Source of the DNA: Paracamarosporium sp. OC-R06-R3
Lineage: Eukaryota > Ascomycota > Dothideomycetes > Pleosporales > Didymosphaeriaceae
Reading direction: 5' to 3'
NCBI GenBank assembly: GCA_019828545.1
Contig: JACVRA010000175.1
Span: forward strand, 62,001-126,000
DNA length: 64,000 nucleotides
This document shows, piece after piece, positions 11,118-22,030 of the stretch (the stretch's first letter is position 1; the number at the start of each line of letters is the position of its first letter). The notes under the pieces are model-generated. The model saw only the letters and a list, made by a program, of their open reading frames with translations. It did no database searches and was not told the origin of the DNA. Position numbers and translations under genes: made by a program.

Positions 11118-13663
11118 TCACATGAGAATGTGAAAGCGACTAGGTTGGAGCGGCTTTGGAGTCGCGCTCGCGCTCGGTGCTTCCTTACGCTCCACATTGT
11201 TTCCTGCGGGTGACCAAAGCTCGATTGCCTCATCCTCTTGCGGTCCTTCCAACGACGCATCTCGTATCAGGAATGCCAGAATGATCAGCAGTGTGGATGA
11301 AATGATACCAACAGCGCATAAATATCGGTGAATTTCGATGAAGGCTTCCACAATGAGCATTCGGGGTGGTGTACCCCAAGGGTACGTCTTGACAGTCTCC
11401 GCAGGTGTCGCGTATATCGCCCCTATTTCACTTTCAGGTATCACTCCCGCAAAGATTTTGTAAAGCTTGGGCTTCAGAGCATTGACCCAGACCGCTCCAG
11501 CGAGAGCCTGACCGATACCTCCTCCTATTCTACATGCCGTCATGTATGCGCCAATGAGCGTTGACAATTGTGCGTGTTCTCTTGCTGCTTGAACGAAAGC
11601 CATGGCAGGAAATGGAAAGAGACCACCCGCAATTCCCAGAAGTAATTGTGAACAGGCAACAGCCAGACGATCACCGTTGTCAGGTCCGCTTGGGCGAGTC
11701 ATCTGGACAACGAAGGAGAGCAGATAGAGTATCGCACCAAATCGAAGGAACCATCGGAGGTCTTGTGTTATGCTGATGATAATGCCCATGAAGAGCCCGA
11801 ATAAGGTGGAGACAAATGTGTACAGCCCTACCGTACGCGCGGCCGCATCCTTTGATTCGTCATGTCGTACTATCAGCCCAATATAGAGGTATGTGTGTTG
11901 CACATAATATGCCAGATGATAGAGAAAACCCATGACAAGGGCTGTGCAAATCCTCCTCTCTTTTAGCAGCTATCTTTGGTTAGTATGCTGTGGATGAAAT
12001 TGATAGGGGTGACTATTAAACTAGGCTTCGTACTAATGAGCAGACTAGGGGACGTTTGGCTATTCTCTTACCTGGCATGGGAACATGGGATACTTTGCGA
12101 ATTTTTCCACGTAGTAGAATATAGGGATGCAAACAAGGCCTGAACCAAACACGCCGATCATAGCAGGGCTGGTCCACAATCCACGACCGAATGGCGTAAT
12201 AACGGGAACCGCTGCCCAAGGAGCAAGGATGCAAGAGACGATGCCCACAAAACAAAGCCATCCAAGGACATCCATCTGCTGGAAGCGAAAGAGGAAAAGA
12301 GTAGAGCGAGTCCGATGAGAGTTTGCCCTATTTTCTGATGTGTCCTTGGTTTCGAGCCGAGGCATTCGTTCCTTTGCGCGGCGTTCAATTATGAACATGC
12401 TAATCACCAATGGTAAAGAACACGCTGCCATAGACATTAGATATCGAGTTACTAAGCACCTTGGAAGGCTGCGAAGATATACCTGCATAAATTATGGCGG
12501 ACCAAGCGAAGCGCAGTTGCCATCGAGGGCAGACTCGGGCAAGCACGTCCCTGATGGGAACACTGATCCAAGTCATTGCCTAGAGAATCAGCTTATGGAT
12601 GTTGTGTAGAAATGTGTAGACGAGATCAAGATTGAGAACGAGACACAGAAGTGTAAAAGGAAGGGAGTGTCAGTTGTTGTACGGACGAATGCTGACATAC
12701 GAGATAAGGGATGGCAGGTAGATAAAACATGATCACTCGCAGCCTCATCGACGTGATGTCTGCAATTATAATTTCGAACATCGAAATTACACCGAGGAAC
12801 CCGATCTGTAAGTGTTATTCGGGTGCCATAGTAAAAGTCGTAGAGACTTACCGTCCAAAAGACGGTGCCGGTGCAGAACACCCCAATTGTGTTAGATTTT
12901 GCCTGCAATGCAGTCCCTGGTATACGTCAATTGGGCTCTTCAAGTCTTTGATCAGGATGTTTTGATTTCAGTCTTTATTTTCCAGACGATGTCCGGTGGA
13001 CGTAGAATGCTTGGTAGATACCGAATAACATGTTGTTCGTCAGAGAACTTACCTAATACGTAAGACACTACAGACACTAGAAGGGTCCCCGGGCGACCAA
13101 GTATATCAGCACTCTTCGAGATAATTGGAGTCAAGGTAGCCGTGCTGAGAGTCGAGATTGTGTTGACCGCCGCAAGCAATCCGTTGTTGTGGAAATACAT
13201 TGTAACCTCGAACTATAACTGGTTAGCTTGGTACCAGTACATGACCTCTATGACTTCCCTGGTATAGCACGCGAAGAAAATTGTCCAGGCTGTGTACTGC
13301 CGCCAATATCATGATGAACACGAGGACGAGAATTCTTTCTGAAGGCAGAATGTGCGATACAAGAATTTCCATACGAATGTATCCGGGGCTGTTGGCGCCA
13401 GTAGGTGGATCTGAATGCTTCGCGGTATCACATTGCACCACGCCTGAAGCAACTGAGGCATCGCAATGGCTATGTTCACCCTCCACGTGTTCAGAATTCG
13501 CAATGTCGTGATGTGGTTCGATAATCTTGTAAGAAAGGCCTGGTGACTCGGCCACGGTGATCGCGTCGGGGTCGTCCGCACTCATGGACTGAATGAGTCC
13601 TGGCCTAAAAGTACGGTCTGAATCGGGGTAGGGTCTGAATCGAGGCCTGGGGCTGTTGGCCAT
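11118..13663 (-). CDS. MFS transporter, siderophore-iron (SIT/ARN) type
   Basis: Seven exons, read from the right, all phase-consistent: 13271-13663, 13053-13212, 12852-12916, 12701-12805, 12483-12579, 12072-12424, 11118-11969, giving 674 residues. The first 110 or so residues are hydrophilic. Then comes SLDNFLR before the first loop, the MFS helix 2 region SADILGRPG, and IIADITSMRLRVIMFYLPAI followed by TWIS, which closely matches the fungal SIT family (helices 4-6). A long loop with IIERRAKERM precedes the second helix bundle, and ACRIGGGIGQALAGAVW lies in the last third. SIT proteins import ferric siderophores by proton symport, usually at the plasma membrane. No siderophore synthetase is nearby, so uptake of exogenous siderophores is one possibility; another MFS substrate cannot be excluded. 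Start could also be the internal ATG at 13583-13585. Confidence 0.82.
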
Positions 13664-14636
13664 TATGCGAACAGAGGGTATATTCTGGAGCTGCGAATAA
13701 CGAGGTCGGGACCTGAAGGGCCTCGCGTTGCAATTGGAGGCAAGCTGCAGCCCGATGCTAACCAGGTCGTACAAGTCGAACTACCTATGGTACAAGCGAG
13801 GGTATAAAATCATGTGTGTAGTAGCGTGGCAGGTAACGAGCGTGGTGCAGAGAGGGAGGCAAACGCTGCAGAAATGAGGCTCCCGCTTCGGAAGGAGCAA
13901 ACGATGAGAGTCAAACGGGGTGAAGAAAGATCATGACGCACGTTACTTGATAAAGAACTGAAAGGAAAACACGCTTCTCGTGTTGGTGAGTGGACACACA
14001 GATCGGATAAGCTGGGCTGATTTCGCGTAAAAAAGGTAAAGAGCGAGTAGTCCTACTTTTTCACGTTCGAGCATCTTGAGAAGATCGAAAAAGATAGAGT
14101 GAGAAGGGTAAATTTCTATGAGGAAAGTATTGATAGCAAGTCGTATCTTGTGAATAGACTTGTAAGAGTGGACAGGTGCCATGGCAGTTAAGAGCGCTCC
14201 ACAGAGGATGACCAAAGACTCAGAGGTTCTCTACGAGTACGTCGTACGTCGTGCCACCCTCTACCTGGTAGAGAGCTTGCTTTGATGTACACTTAGCAGC
14301 AGCGAGACTTTTGATACAATAGCATCCTAGGGTAACAGATATCTTGTAGCCATTTCGACGCGTACTGCGACGTATTGGGATTCGAGCGCATCACAGACGC
14401 AAAAGATACACCACATCTTATCGTTGAATGCCAGTCGGGCCAGACGTCGCGAAAGCAAGCCTATTACGGACAAGCACGGATGGGCCGATGGCACGTGACA
14501 AGGGTCGGAGCCGCGAGCCGAGGCAATTCCGCGTCGCCATGATATCGGGCCGCCTTGCGACCGCATGCTCGTCCTGCGACCGTCTTCCTCCAGTATCCTT
14601 TGCTTGACGACATTGTGTGAGCGGTAATCGTTCAAC
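13664..14636. promoter_or_regulatory. divergent intergenic region, SIT transporter / PEX14
   Basis: The 973 bp between divergent genes hold both promoters. Minus-strand frames at 13943-14215 and 14327-14656 have no family resemblance, and the latter overlaps PEX14 exon 1. GATA cores occur (for example near 14078 and 14331), but such short motifs are expected by chance. Confidence 0.45.
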
Positions 14637-15900
14637 ATGGTCCGAGAGGACCTCATCGTTTCGGCAGTAAGCTAGTCCGGAGAAATGACATGGAGCGATA
14701 CTGACAACTGCAGGTTTCGTGTACGTTCATCGCTGTCTCCGTCGCTCCTGCCACCTGCTGACCGCATCGTAGTCCTGCAAGATCCCTCGGTCGCGAGCGC
14801 GCCGTTGGAGAAGCGCATCGCCTTTCTCCAGTCCAAAAACCTCACGCAAGAGGAGATAGACGTCTCACTGGCACGCGCAGCCGAAGGCCCCAGCCACCCC
14901 TCTTCTCCAGCTCCGCAGAGCTCCACATCCTCCAACTATGCATACAGACCGCCTCAGTCAGCTCCGGCATATGGGAACTATCCTCCGCCCGGATACTGGC
15001 AACAGCCGCCACCGCCAGAGTAAGATATCCATAGCAATGGCATACGAACAGTCACACTGACAAGTGCAAAGACCTCCGAAACGAGACTGGCGCGACTACT
15101 TCATCATGGCGACGGTAATGGGCGGCATAGGCTACGGACTCTACTTTACAGCGAAGCGCTACATTGTTCCCCTCATTGCGCCGCCCACGCCGCCTCAGCT
15201 CGAACAGGATAAGGCATCCATAGACGAGTCGTTCAAGCGGGCTTTCGATCTCCTAGACCAGCTAAACACAGACACATCTGCGCTCAAGGCATCGGAAGAG
15301 GCTAGAACCACAAGGCTCGACAACGCTCTTGGCGAAATGGAAAGCGTCCTCGCAAGCTTGAAGGAGTCATCCAAACGGCAGGGAAACGACAACAGGCGGA
15401 TAGAAGACGATGTGAGAGGACTTCGGGATCTGATTCCCAAGGCCCTTGATGCACAAAAAGATGCGACAGATACGCGGTTGAAGGAGTTGTCGAGCGAGCT
15501 TAAGAGTTTGAAGACGCTCATTGGCAACAGGATAGGAGCCGGTGCCGCACGTCCTCCCACAACAACGCCCGCTAGCTACTACGGTGCAGGGCAAACGTTG
15601 GGCTCTGCTTCGACGCCGAACAACATCAGCGGAGCTGCAACACCAATCCCTGCACCCGTATCCGCCCCCGCAACACCAGCGCCGGAACAAGCCGCCGCTT
15701 CTACGAATGCTACAAATAGCCAGGGAAGCAGCGCTTCAGCTGCACCTGAGAAGCCTGCTGCAGCATCCTCACCATATGCGAGGATGGCAAATGGAAAGGC
15801 TGCCATCCCCGCTTGGCAAATGGCAGCGAAGAAGAATGAAGAGGCAAAGAAGGACACGAGTGAAAGCGGTACGGCGGTCGAGGGCAGCGCAAGCTCATAG
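14637..15900 (+). CDS. PEX14: peroxin-14, peroxisomal docking protein
   Basis: Four exons (14637-14666, 14713-14719, 14773-15019, 15072-15900) give 370 residues. Exon 2 is only 7 nt; without it the frame is lost. The spliced N-terminus MVREDLIVSAVSFLQDPSVA continues PLEKRIAFLQSKNLTQEEI, the Pex14 N-terminal domain that binds Pex5 WxxxF motifs and Pex19. A proline-rich stretch (QQPPPPEPPK) precedes KRDWRDYF, and residues about 103-125 (IMATVMGGIGYGLYFTAKRY) form the conserved membrane-associated segment. A coiled coil covers about 137-220, followed by an Ala/Pro/Thr-rich tail. Pex14 with Pex13 and Pex17 forms the docking and translocation complex for matrix proteins. Both intron branch sites read like CTGAC. 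Product identity is firm; the microexon is a model. Confidence 0.94.
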
Positions 15901-16828
15901 GAAGATTTATTTTCAACCCCGCGTGGTAATCCATTCTACTAGTTTGTATTACATTATCCATCGTTTCAAGGAATCCATCGTCTCAGATGACGCAATCCCA
16001 CTTGTAAACTGAGTCCGCTATTTTTGATGTAACCACATCCTTGTACTCTCAGCACTTTACCGCCTAATTACACCATCAAGCTCTGCGAGCAAAGAGGAGA
16101 AGACGCGGGCAAGATGACTATGTTTTTACTAATCTACAGAGGAGCTACGGAATCTTTAATGTCGTGTTTGGATGCTGGATCGTAATTGCAATCGTTGTTC
16201 ACTATGAGGTTGACGCAGGCTTCGCTACTGTTGCACTGCACGGTAGAGTTAGCAAGGCAGGGGTGGAGTAATACGGAAAGCGCCTCGTTCTTACACTACA
16301 ATGCCACTTTGCCCAGCCGTCAATCTCACCACGTTCTCTTTTCCCAGCTTCAGAAACAGCCTCGTATCGCTCTAGATGAAACTTTATGCATATCTTGACA
16401 TCCTCTAAATCAAGTCGTAGTTGACTTGGCGACTCCTTCTCGTGCGTCACGACGCCACCGATTCCATTCTGGAACATCGCCAAGGGCACGCAGCTACCAA
16501 AGCGAGAGAGAACATTATTGTGCATCCTCAAACAGAGCTCAGATCGCATAACTAGTCGCCGATGAGGGCGTAATGTCGTAGGATGAAGCTGTACTCACAT
16601 AGGCGTAATGGACGAAGAGCACGCCACACTTGGCAGGAATGCAGCCGACGCTCCTTTTTATCTTCGATGACGGTAGAGTTGAAGAAGGTATATTACGAGT
16701 CAATAGTATAAAAGGCCTCCTCAGTCTGTCGGCCAACAGTACCATCTCATACTCTACTCCCCAATTGCAAAGTAAAATTTGAGACAGTTCAAGAATTCGA
16801 ACTCTGTCATCTATCTACCATTTACATC
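15901..16828. other. intergenic region before the secreted-protein gene
   Basis: The 928 bp hold the PEX14 3' flank and the promoter of the secreted protein, including a TATA box at 16707. Minus-strand frames at 16202-16549 and 16539-16745 show no recognisable protein. Confidence 0.5.
16707..16714 (+). promoter_or_regulatory. TATA box (TATAAAAG) of the small secreted protein gene
   Basis: A good TATAAAAG lies 122 bp upstream of the ATG at 16829, leaving room for a CT-rich 5' leader. A strong TATA box suits an inducible gene. Confidence 0.6.
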
Positions 16829-17503
16829 ATGAAGTTCGTCTTCGCGTCCTTTCTCCTCATCGCTTCTCTTGCCGCAGCCAATTTCGACCTCTACCAAGTA
16901 GACGAGAACAATTCCTGGGATGACAGCGGCGTTTCCGGACAGTGGATGATTTTCGAAGCCGAACCCGACTGCGATCAAGCCTTGGGAAAAAGAGGTAACG
17001 AGCACCCCAAACATTTATCCCGCATTCTGTCTCCATCTAAACAAAACAGACTCTTTCAGGGTTCTAGCCCAAGACGATGTATCCGACGGTTCAGGCGTGC
17101 GCTGTGAACCCGTTGACCAGTGCTACTACTGGGGTAATCCTTCTGCAATCAACGAGATTGAGATGAATTTTAACAATGACGATCCGGCGAAGTACCACTT
17201 TAGTAAGCGTCTCTCTATCTGTGACTAGTCGTCCCGACGGACGATTCATTGTTCACTCCCAAGCCACCCCTCTCTTTGTTACTTTCGCTAACAATGTATT
17301 CTACCACAGCCATCTACAAAGACAGAAACTTCGACATGATCGGCCTGGACGGTAACGTCTATGGAAACTGCATTGTCTTCCCTGGGGACGACTTTTCGTG
17401 CAGTGAAGGCACTTATTCGAATGGCGGTAAGAGGATGTTTCGGTGCCTTACGTCAATTACTACACAGGACGTTATTGCTGCGGCTGGAGGTATGGTTGGC
17501 TGA
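16829..17503 (+). CDS. small secreted cysteine-containing protein
   Basis: Three exons (16829-16994, 17050-17202, 17310-17503) encode 170 residues. The N-terminus MKFVFASFLLIASLAAA is a clear signal peptide with cleavage expected near ANF. The mature part has six cysteines: EPDC, RCEPVDQC, GNC, FSC and FRC, enough for three disulfides. The sequence NEIEMNFNNDDPAKYHFT and IYKDRNFDMIGLDGNVYGNC suggest an ordered beta-rich fold. I recognise no catalytic motif. Size, secretion and cysteine content fit effector-like or cell-surface proteins of plant-associated fungi, but that role is inference. It is isolated between two 0.9-1.2 kb gene-free stretches, which is typical for such genes. Confidence 0.8.
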
Positions 17504-18702
17504 GCAGTTTGGTGCTGTGGGGACAAACGAGTGGGCGGAGACAGCTTTTTTGAGGTTTCTAGGGTGATGATTAGATTTCTATTTTACTAAAACTGTATCA
17601 CTACTTGTTTGAGACAGTGATAGCGTTTCGTTAATCTAAAGCGAGCTTGAATACACGTCGTCCTCCGATTTACCTTGTGCGGTACAAGGCTTCGAGCATC
17701 TATTATCTTATCAGTTATCTTATTGTGGAGCTGTCATCAACTTTACTTCATTGGTCTATATGGTTTAACGGGCCAACCTCTTGAATCATGCCTATCCCAC
17801 TACTACAGGGGGTAGGTTTTGATGGAAACCTATGGTCGATCACCGTCAATTCCGATAGGACGGGCGTGCTCGGTTATTCAACAGATGAGGTACTTGTCTC
17901 GATTAGTATGAGTGGGATGCGGACAATGACATATTATGAGTTATGCTCGGCACTCCAGACTGTCACTGTCTGCATAACTCGTGAGGTTTCTCGGTTCGAT
18001 CGCTACGATTGCCTATAAAGGACCACAATGATTGCTATATTGGGTGCAAATCTGGGGTAGGAAATAATGCTGACTTTCATCATAGCGTGTCTAGTGCAAG
18101 CGGTTTGGGTGCCCACCTTCTGCGGCTCCCCAGCCATTTGACGGGGCCCTACGAGGCAAATCTATTTCTGTAAACTTTGACTCCATTCAACGGCTCATCC
18201 TTCTCCTTGTATTACAACATTCTTCGTTTCAAGAGCTTCATCACGTGCGCTAGCGAGTTGTCGCAGCCCTGCTTTTACCCCAGCTCGGTTATTTCTGACT
18301 TTGCCACTTCCATGGTCCGGATCCTGGCATGCCTTTCCAGGCAACACAGCGGATTATCTATGCGCTAACAGTAAACGAAGATTGCGATTCACGGTGTTTT
18401 AGCCACACAGCCCTAGCTGAGGTGTGGATGTTGGCGGTGCCGGAGGCCGCATAGCCTGCCTGATCGGCTAGTATGACGCGGCGCCAACTAGGTCGACGGG
18501 CGCAGTATGACCATGCGTCCGCAGCAGGGAACAGCATTATGACTACTAATACAAACAGCAGCGAGATGCCTTTTCCATTCAATGTTCGACAAATCTACAC
18601 CTGAACAATAATCCAACAAATATCCAACCAAGCCTTAATACGCATTCAACGTTCGGCACTATTGAGAGAACATCATACTACAAACGTTCTATTGCACGGC
18701 AA
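17504..18702. other. gene-free stretch of 1.2 kb
   Basis: No supported gene is seen. Short frames at 17788-18018 and 18177-18368 lack splice support and family resemblance. It includes one perfect 9-bp inverted repeat listed separately. Confidence 0.5.
17938..17980. repeat. 9-bp inverted repeat (GAGTTATGC / GCATAACTC)
   Basis: The two 9-bp arms at 17938-17946 and 17972-17980 are perfect complements separated by 25 nt. It could form a small hairpin or be a paired binding site, but a match of this length can occur by chance. Confidence 0.4.
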
Positions 18703-19005
18703 ATGAGTTCCTACTCCCCCGACTTCGACGAGCAGAACCCAGCCGCCATGTTTCAATCGCTAGACTTGATTGCCAAGATGCGACGAGAGAGCGAAGAGCT
18801 CACAAGGACCCGCACAAATTCTACATCTTCCGAAACGTCGCGTCGGCCATCTATTCCTGAGCGTATCATTATTACAGAAGACGGTATTGTCAGGGCGGTT
18901 GAAACGATCGGCGTGAACAAAGACGAAGACAGGGGCAGGAAGCGAACAGATTCAGGCGCTGGGAGGTATTATGCCAGGTTTGTGGAGAGACCGGTTATTG
19001 ATTAA
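18703..19005 (+). CDS. small hypothetical protein, 100 residues
   Basis: An intronless ATG-to-stop frame encodes a hydrophilic 100-residue protein. It starts MSSYSPDFDEQNPAAMFQSL, contains a likely helix LDLIAKMRRESEELTRTRTN, a Ser/Thr/Arg-rich middle with SRRPSIPERIIITEDG, and ends YYARFVERPVID. The RRPS-type site could be a basophilic kinase target; this is only a motif match. No domain is recognised. The frame has fungal-looking codon use and does not overlap another gene, but conservation has not been checked, so it might be spurious. Confidence 0.5.
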   Translation: MSSYSPDFDEQNPAAMFQSLDLIAKMRRESEELTRTRTNSTSSETSRRPSIPERIIITEDGIVRAVETIGVNKDEDRGRKRTDSGAGRYYARFVERPVID

Positions 19006-19181
19006 GGGATGGGGTGAATGAGCACGACAGAGTATGATGGAACCAGGGAACGCTGGCGCGCAGACGATACCCAAACGGCTTTTGATCAGGGATCAAAGCC
19101 GCACATAAGCCATTGCGAGCATATACACGATCAATCTAATTCAATGACACAACAATTATACCGAACGCTTTGAGATGTGAA

Positions 19182-20180
19182 CTAAGTCGCTTTCGAGGAC
19201 ACCCTCACTCGCCCTCCCCTAAGATTGACACCTTCAATCAATCCCTCCAACCACGCTTGTACCTCTCTTGCCTTACCATAATCATACCCTTCTATCACAT
19301 GAATCTGGACTTCGCACGCATTTCGATTTCTCTGTCCTTCCCCAGCTGTACCCTCTTCGTCGTCTTCCCCAAAAAGCCCTCCCAGCTTCTTAAAATCCTT
19401 TTCTAACTGTTTCCTCCACATTGCACATTTCACGTTCTTCGGCGTAGGAAACAGCGCCTCCCACTTGTACTCCGCTTCTTCATCGTCCAGGCCGTAACTA
19501 TCCTCTGCATACTCCGGTGGTCCCAACAAAATGCCCAGGTGCCGAAGTTGATTTCCGGGTATGCATCCTGTCTTCGCAAAAGGCGATGTGAGAAAAGCCT
19601 CCAGGGCTGCGTCGTATCTGTAGCGCGTCCAGAATATGTTCGCAGCGAAGAAATTGAATGAAATTTCATGCACTAGACGTGCCAGGAGCGGCGGCGACGA
19701 CAGCACAGTTCTTTCGAGCTGTCGCGGAAAAGGTGAGTACGGTTCAACCTTCTCGACCATATTGCGCGCATCAAACACAAATATATGTGGTGGCTGGATG
19801 ATGAATTCCTTTCGTCTCACTGATTCTCCGCTAACATATGCATATACTATGTCCCTCAGCTCCTGAGGTAGCCTGTCAAAGAACATCTCAAGAAAGCCCC
19901 CTGCCACGCGCGGTGTGTCGATAGAGTCATTAGGTTCCCACGTGTAATGGCGGTCAAGGTCTTTAGTTAAGATCTTGCGTGCTGCTTCTGCACAGCAGGC
20001 TTGACACTTTGAGATCACTATCGCTTGGTTGCGAGGTTCTGTTAGCGGGCGTTGGTCCGTATGGTCCATGTTTGTGGTAATATGTTCGTATGTTTCACGT
20101 TCGCGGGTTTCGATGTTCGAGCGAAAACACCAGTCTCGTATAGCTCTGCTCGTAGAAGATGACTTAGTCTTAAGCGTCAT
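19182..20180 (-). CDS. F-box-like hypothetical protein, 332 residues
   Basis: A single exon encodes 332 residues from an ATG at 20178-20180; a later ATG (MDHTDQ) is an alternative start. After a variable N-terminus, residues about 95-125 read GGFLEMFFDRLPQELRDIVYAYV, the short leucine-rich helix pattern seen in many fungal F-box-like proteins (LP.ELRd.IY). The rest resembles the large class of Dothideomycete proteins with this motif plus a variable recognition region; the LRHLGILLGPPEY segment and an acidic Gly/Glu stretch follow. F-box proteins link substrates to SCF ubiquitin ligases, but this subfamily is uncharacterised and the F-box is degenerate. Its 3' end converges on the small ORF at 18703-19005. 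Confidence 0.72.
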   Translation of the reverse strand: MTLKTKSSSTSRAIRDWCFRSNIETRERETYEHITTNMDHTDQRPLTEPRNQAIVISKCQACCAEAARKILTKDLDRHYTWEPNDSIDTPRVAGGFLEMFFDRLPQELRDIVYAYVSGESVRRKEFIIQPPHIFVFDARNMVEKVEPYSPFPRQLERTVLSSPPLLARLVHEISFNFFAANIFWTRYRYDAALEAFLTSPFAKTGCIPGNQLRHLGILLGPPEYAEDSYGLDDEEAEYKWEALFPTPKNVKCAMWRKQLEKDFKKLGGLFGEDDEEGTAGEGQRNRNACEVQIHVIEGYDYGKAREVQAWLEGLIEGVNLRGGRVRVSSKAT

Positions 20181-20428
20181 GTTGAAGCAATAAATGATGA
20201 CCCAGCGTTGATTACATAGACGGTGATAAGGAGAACGTCTGCAGCTTGAGGGTCGAAGTGGGAGGTGTAGCTTTCAGCTTGCTTAGTGATAGGAGCGGGG
20301 AATACCATCCCACCAAAGTGGAGACAAGCAGGGCGATTTCGTCTCCGGAATTCCGAGTACAACACAAATGGTTCAAGGTGGAAGTTCAAAGCTATGTAGG
20401 GATATACTAGCTCACAGCCTACTCATTT

Positions 20429-21577
20429 TCAGTCAACGTCCGGCACTAGTTGCCCGTTGATAATCATCATGCCCTCCCTTCCCAACTTCTTCATAGCCTT
20501 CAACGCTTCCTCATCCCTCAGCTTCTTTGTCTCCTCATCAGTTACAAGCACAAAATCATATGTTAATAATTTCGAGCCTTCCTTGACGTCGTATTTCTTC
20601 GCTTGATCTGCATTCACAGTACCCAGATCCACAATCAGCGATTCTTTGACCCCGAAAACCGCGTCAGAAGTTTCGTACGGGTCGCCTCGTAGATACAATG
20701 CTCTATTCAATTGATTAGCTACGATAACTCAGGGAGAGAGAAACAGGGGAAGGAAGGTAGAGGGTGTACATACGTAATCAAATGATCAAAACCTTTCTTC
20801 TCAAACATGAAATGCATGTGACTCGGCCTCCAAGGATGCCTTCCCAGCTTCTCTAACATGACCCCCACAGGTCCGTCATTTGGGATGCGATACGGTACGG
20901 GCACGATTGCCTTGAACCAGAATACGCCTTCCTCGTCAGTCCTCATAATACCCCTACCATCAGGCCTATCACCGCTATAGCTCTCATATTGCACGTCGTA
21001 TGAGCCCTTGCTGTCCGTTTCCCAGATGTCTACTTTGACGTCTTGTATCGGCTTGCCGTCAGTGGATTTGACTGTGCATAAGCAGAGGAGTGGTTCGCCG
21101 TCAGGATCAGCAGAGATAGATGATCCGGTCGATTTGTCTTGTGCATCGTGCGTATGATATGGACCTAAGACCGTACCTTCTGTCGACGCGGGCGGTTTGG
21201 GGTGGTCTATAGAGTCGACAAGCAGTGAAAGGCCAAGGGTGTCAGAAAGGAGGATGAATTCCTGCGATCGAACACAAGGTTAGCAGATTCCTCGCGAATT
21301 ATTTATATACTATGAAAGGGAAAGGCAGACTCACCTGCCGTACGTCTGTACACTTCTTCCCTACCGCAGTCAAGAACTCGATGCCTGCCATCCATTCCGT
21401 TGTACTGAGGCGCGTCTCCCGCGCGAAGTCGTGCATGTGCGAAACCAGCCTTTCCAGTACATATTTCAATCGCGTATCGGACGTTTGCGAGTTGATCCTG
21501 TGAACATTCTCGGTTATATTATCGATTGTGAGGTCTTTGAGGATGGGAACATCGACCTTTACATTCGCTTGCGTCAT
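20429..21577 (-). CDS. intradiol ring-cleavage dioxygenase (catechol/hydroxyquinol 1,2-dioxygenase type)
   Basis: Three exons (21335-21577, 20774-21261, 20429-20702) encode 334 residues. The N-terminal ~110 residues are the helical dioxygenase N domain (LKYVLERLVSHMHDFARETR). The catalytic part has TEGTVLGPYH, VDIWETDSKGSYDVQ, VPYRIPNDGPVG and HPWRPSHMHFMF. By spacing, the four non-haem Fe(III) ligands are Tyr169, Tyr205, His229 and His231, all present. These enzymes cleave catechol or hydroxyquinol between the two hydroxyls to give muconate or maleylacetate. The substrate is probably hydroxyquinol or catechol, but selectivity is not readable here. There is no signal peptide, so it is intracellular. 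No other aromatic catabolic gene is adjacent. Splice junctions all fit phase, so the model is reliable. Confidence 0.92.
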
Positions 21578-22030
21578 TGCGAAGATAACGGGACTGGAAG
21601 TGAAATGGATAAGATAAAGCAACACCTTTGTTAGTATCTAGTGAAAGGAAACTACAGAAGAGTAAGGAAAGGCTAGGCGGCTATGGATGTATAAAGCTAT
21701 CGTGATCAGTCAGTAATTAGCAATTGAGCCACCCGTTCCGCGGTAGCAACGGCTTGATTCCGAATGAGGGGTAGCAGAACCCCCAGGTACAGCATGCCTG
21801 ACTGACAAAGGAAGGGATGCTCATAGGCTTAGAAGCATGAGACTAGAGAAGTGACGCGTGCTGTTTCGCCCCGCTTGGGTTCGCGAAGATGGAAGCCGGG
21901 GAAGAGACTCGGTAAACGACATAAACGACTGATGTGGGGCACAAGTCGGGGAACACCACGTGATCAGTAATCCCTAAGGTCGATTTCACGATATCATACC
22001 GAAGATAAATTCGGTCCTCATCGTTCTCCT
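21578..22030. other. intergenic region, dioxygenase promoter
   Basis: The 453 bp contain the dioxygenase promoter (minus strand) and the 3' flank of the kinase-like gene. No additional gene is seen. Confidence 0.5.

Noticed and set aside
14327..14656. 110-residue minus-strand frame
   Set aside because: It crosses PEX14 exon 1 on the opposite strand and has no family resemblance.
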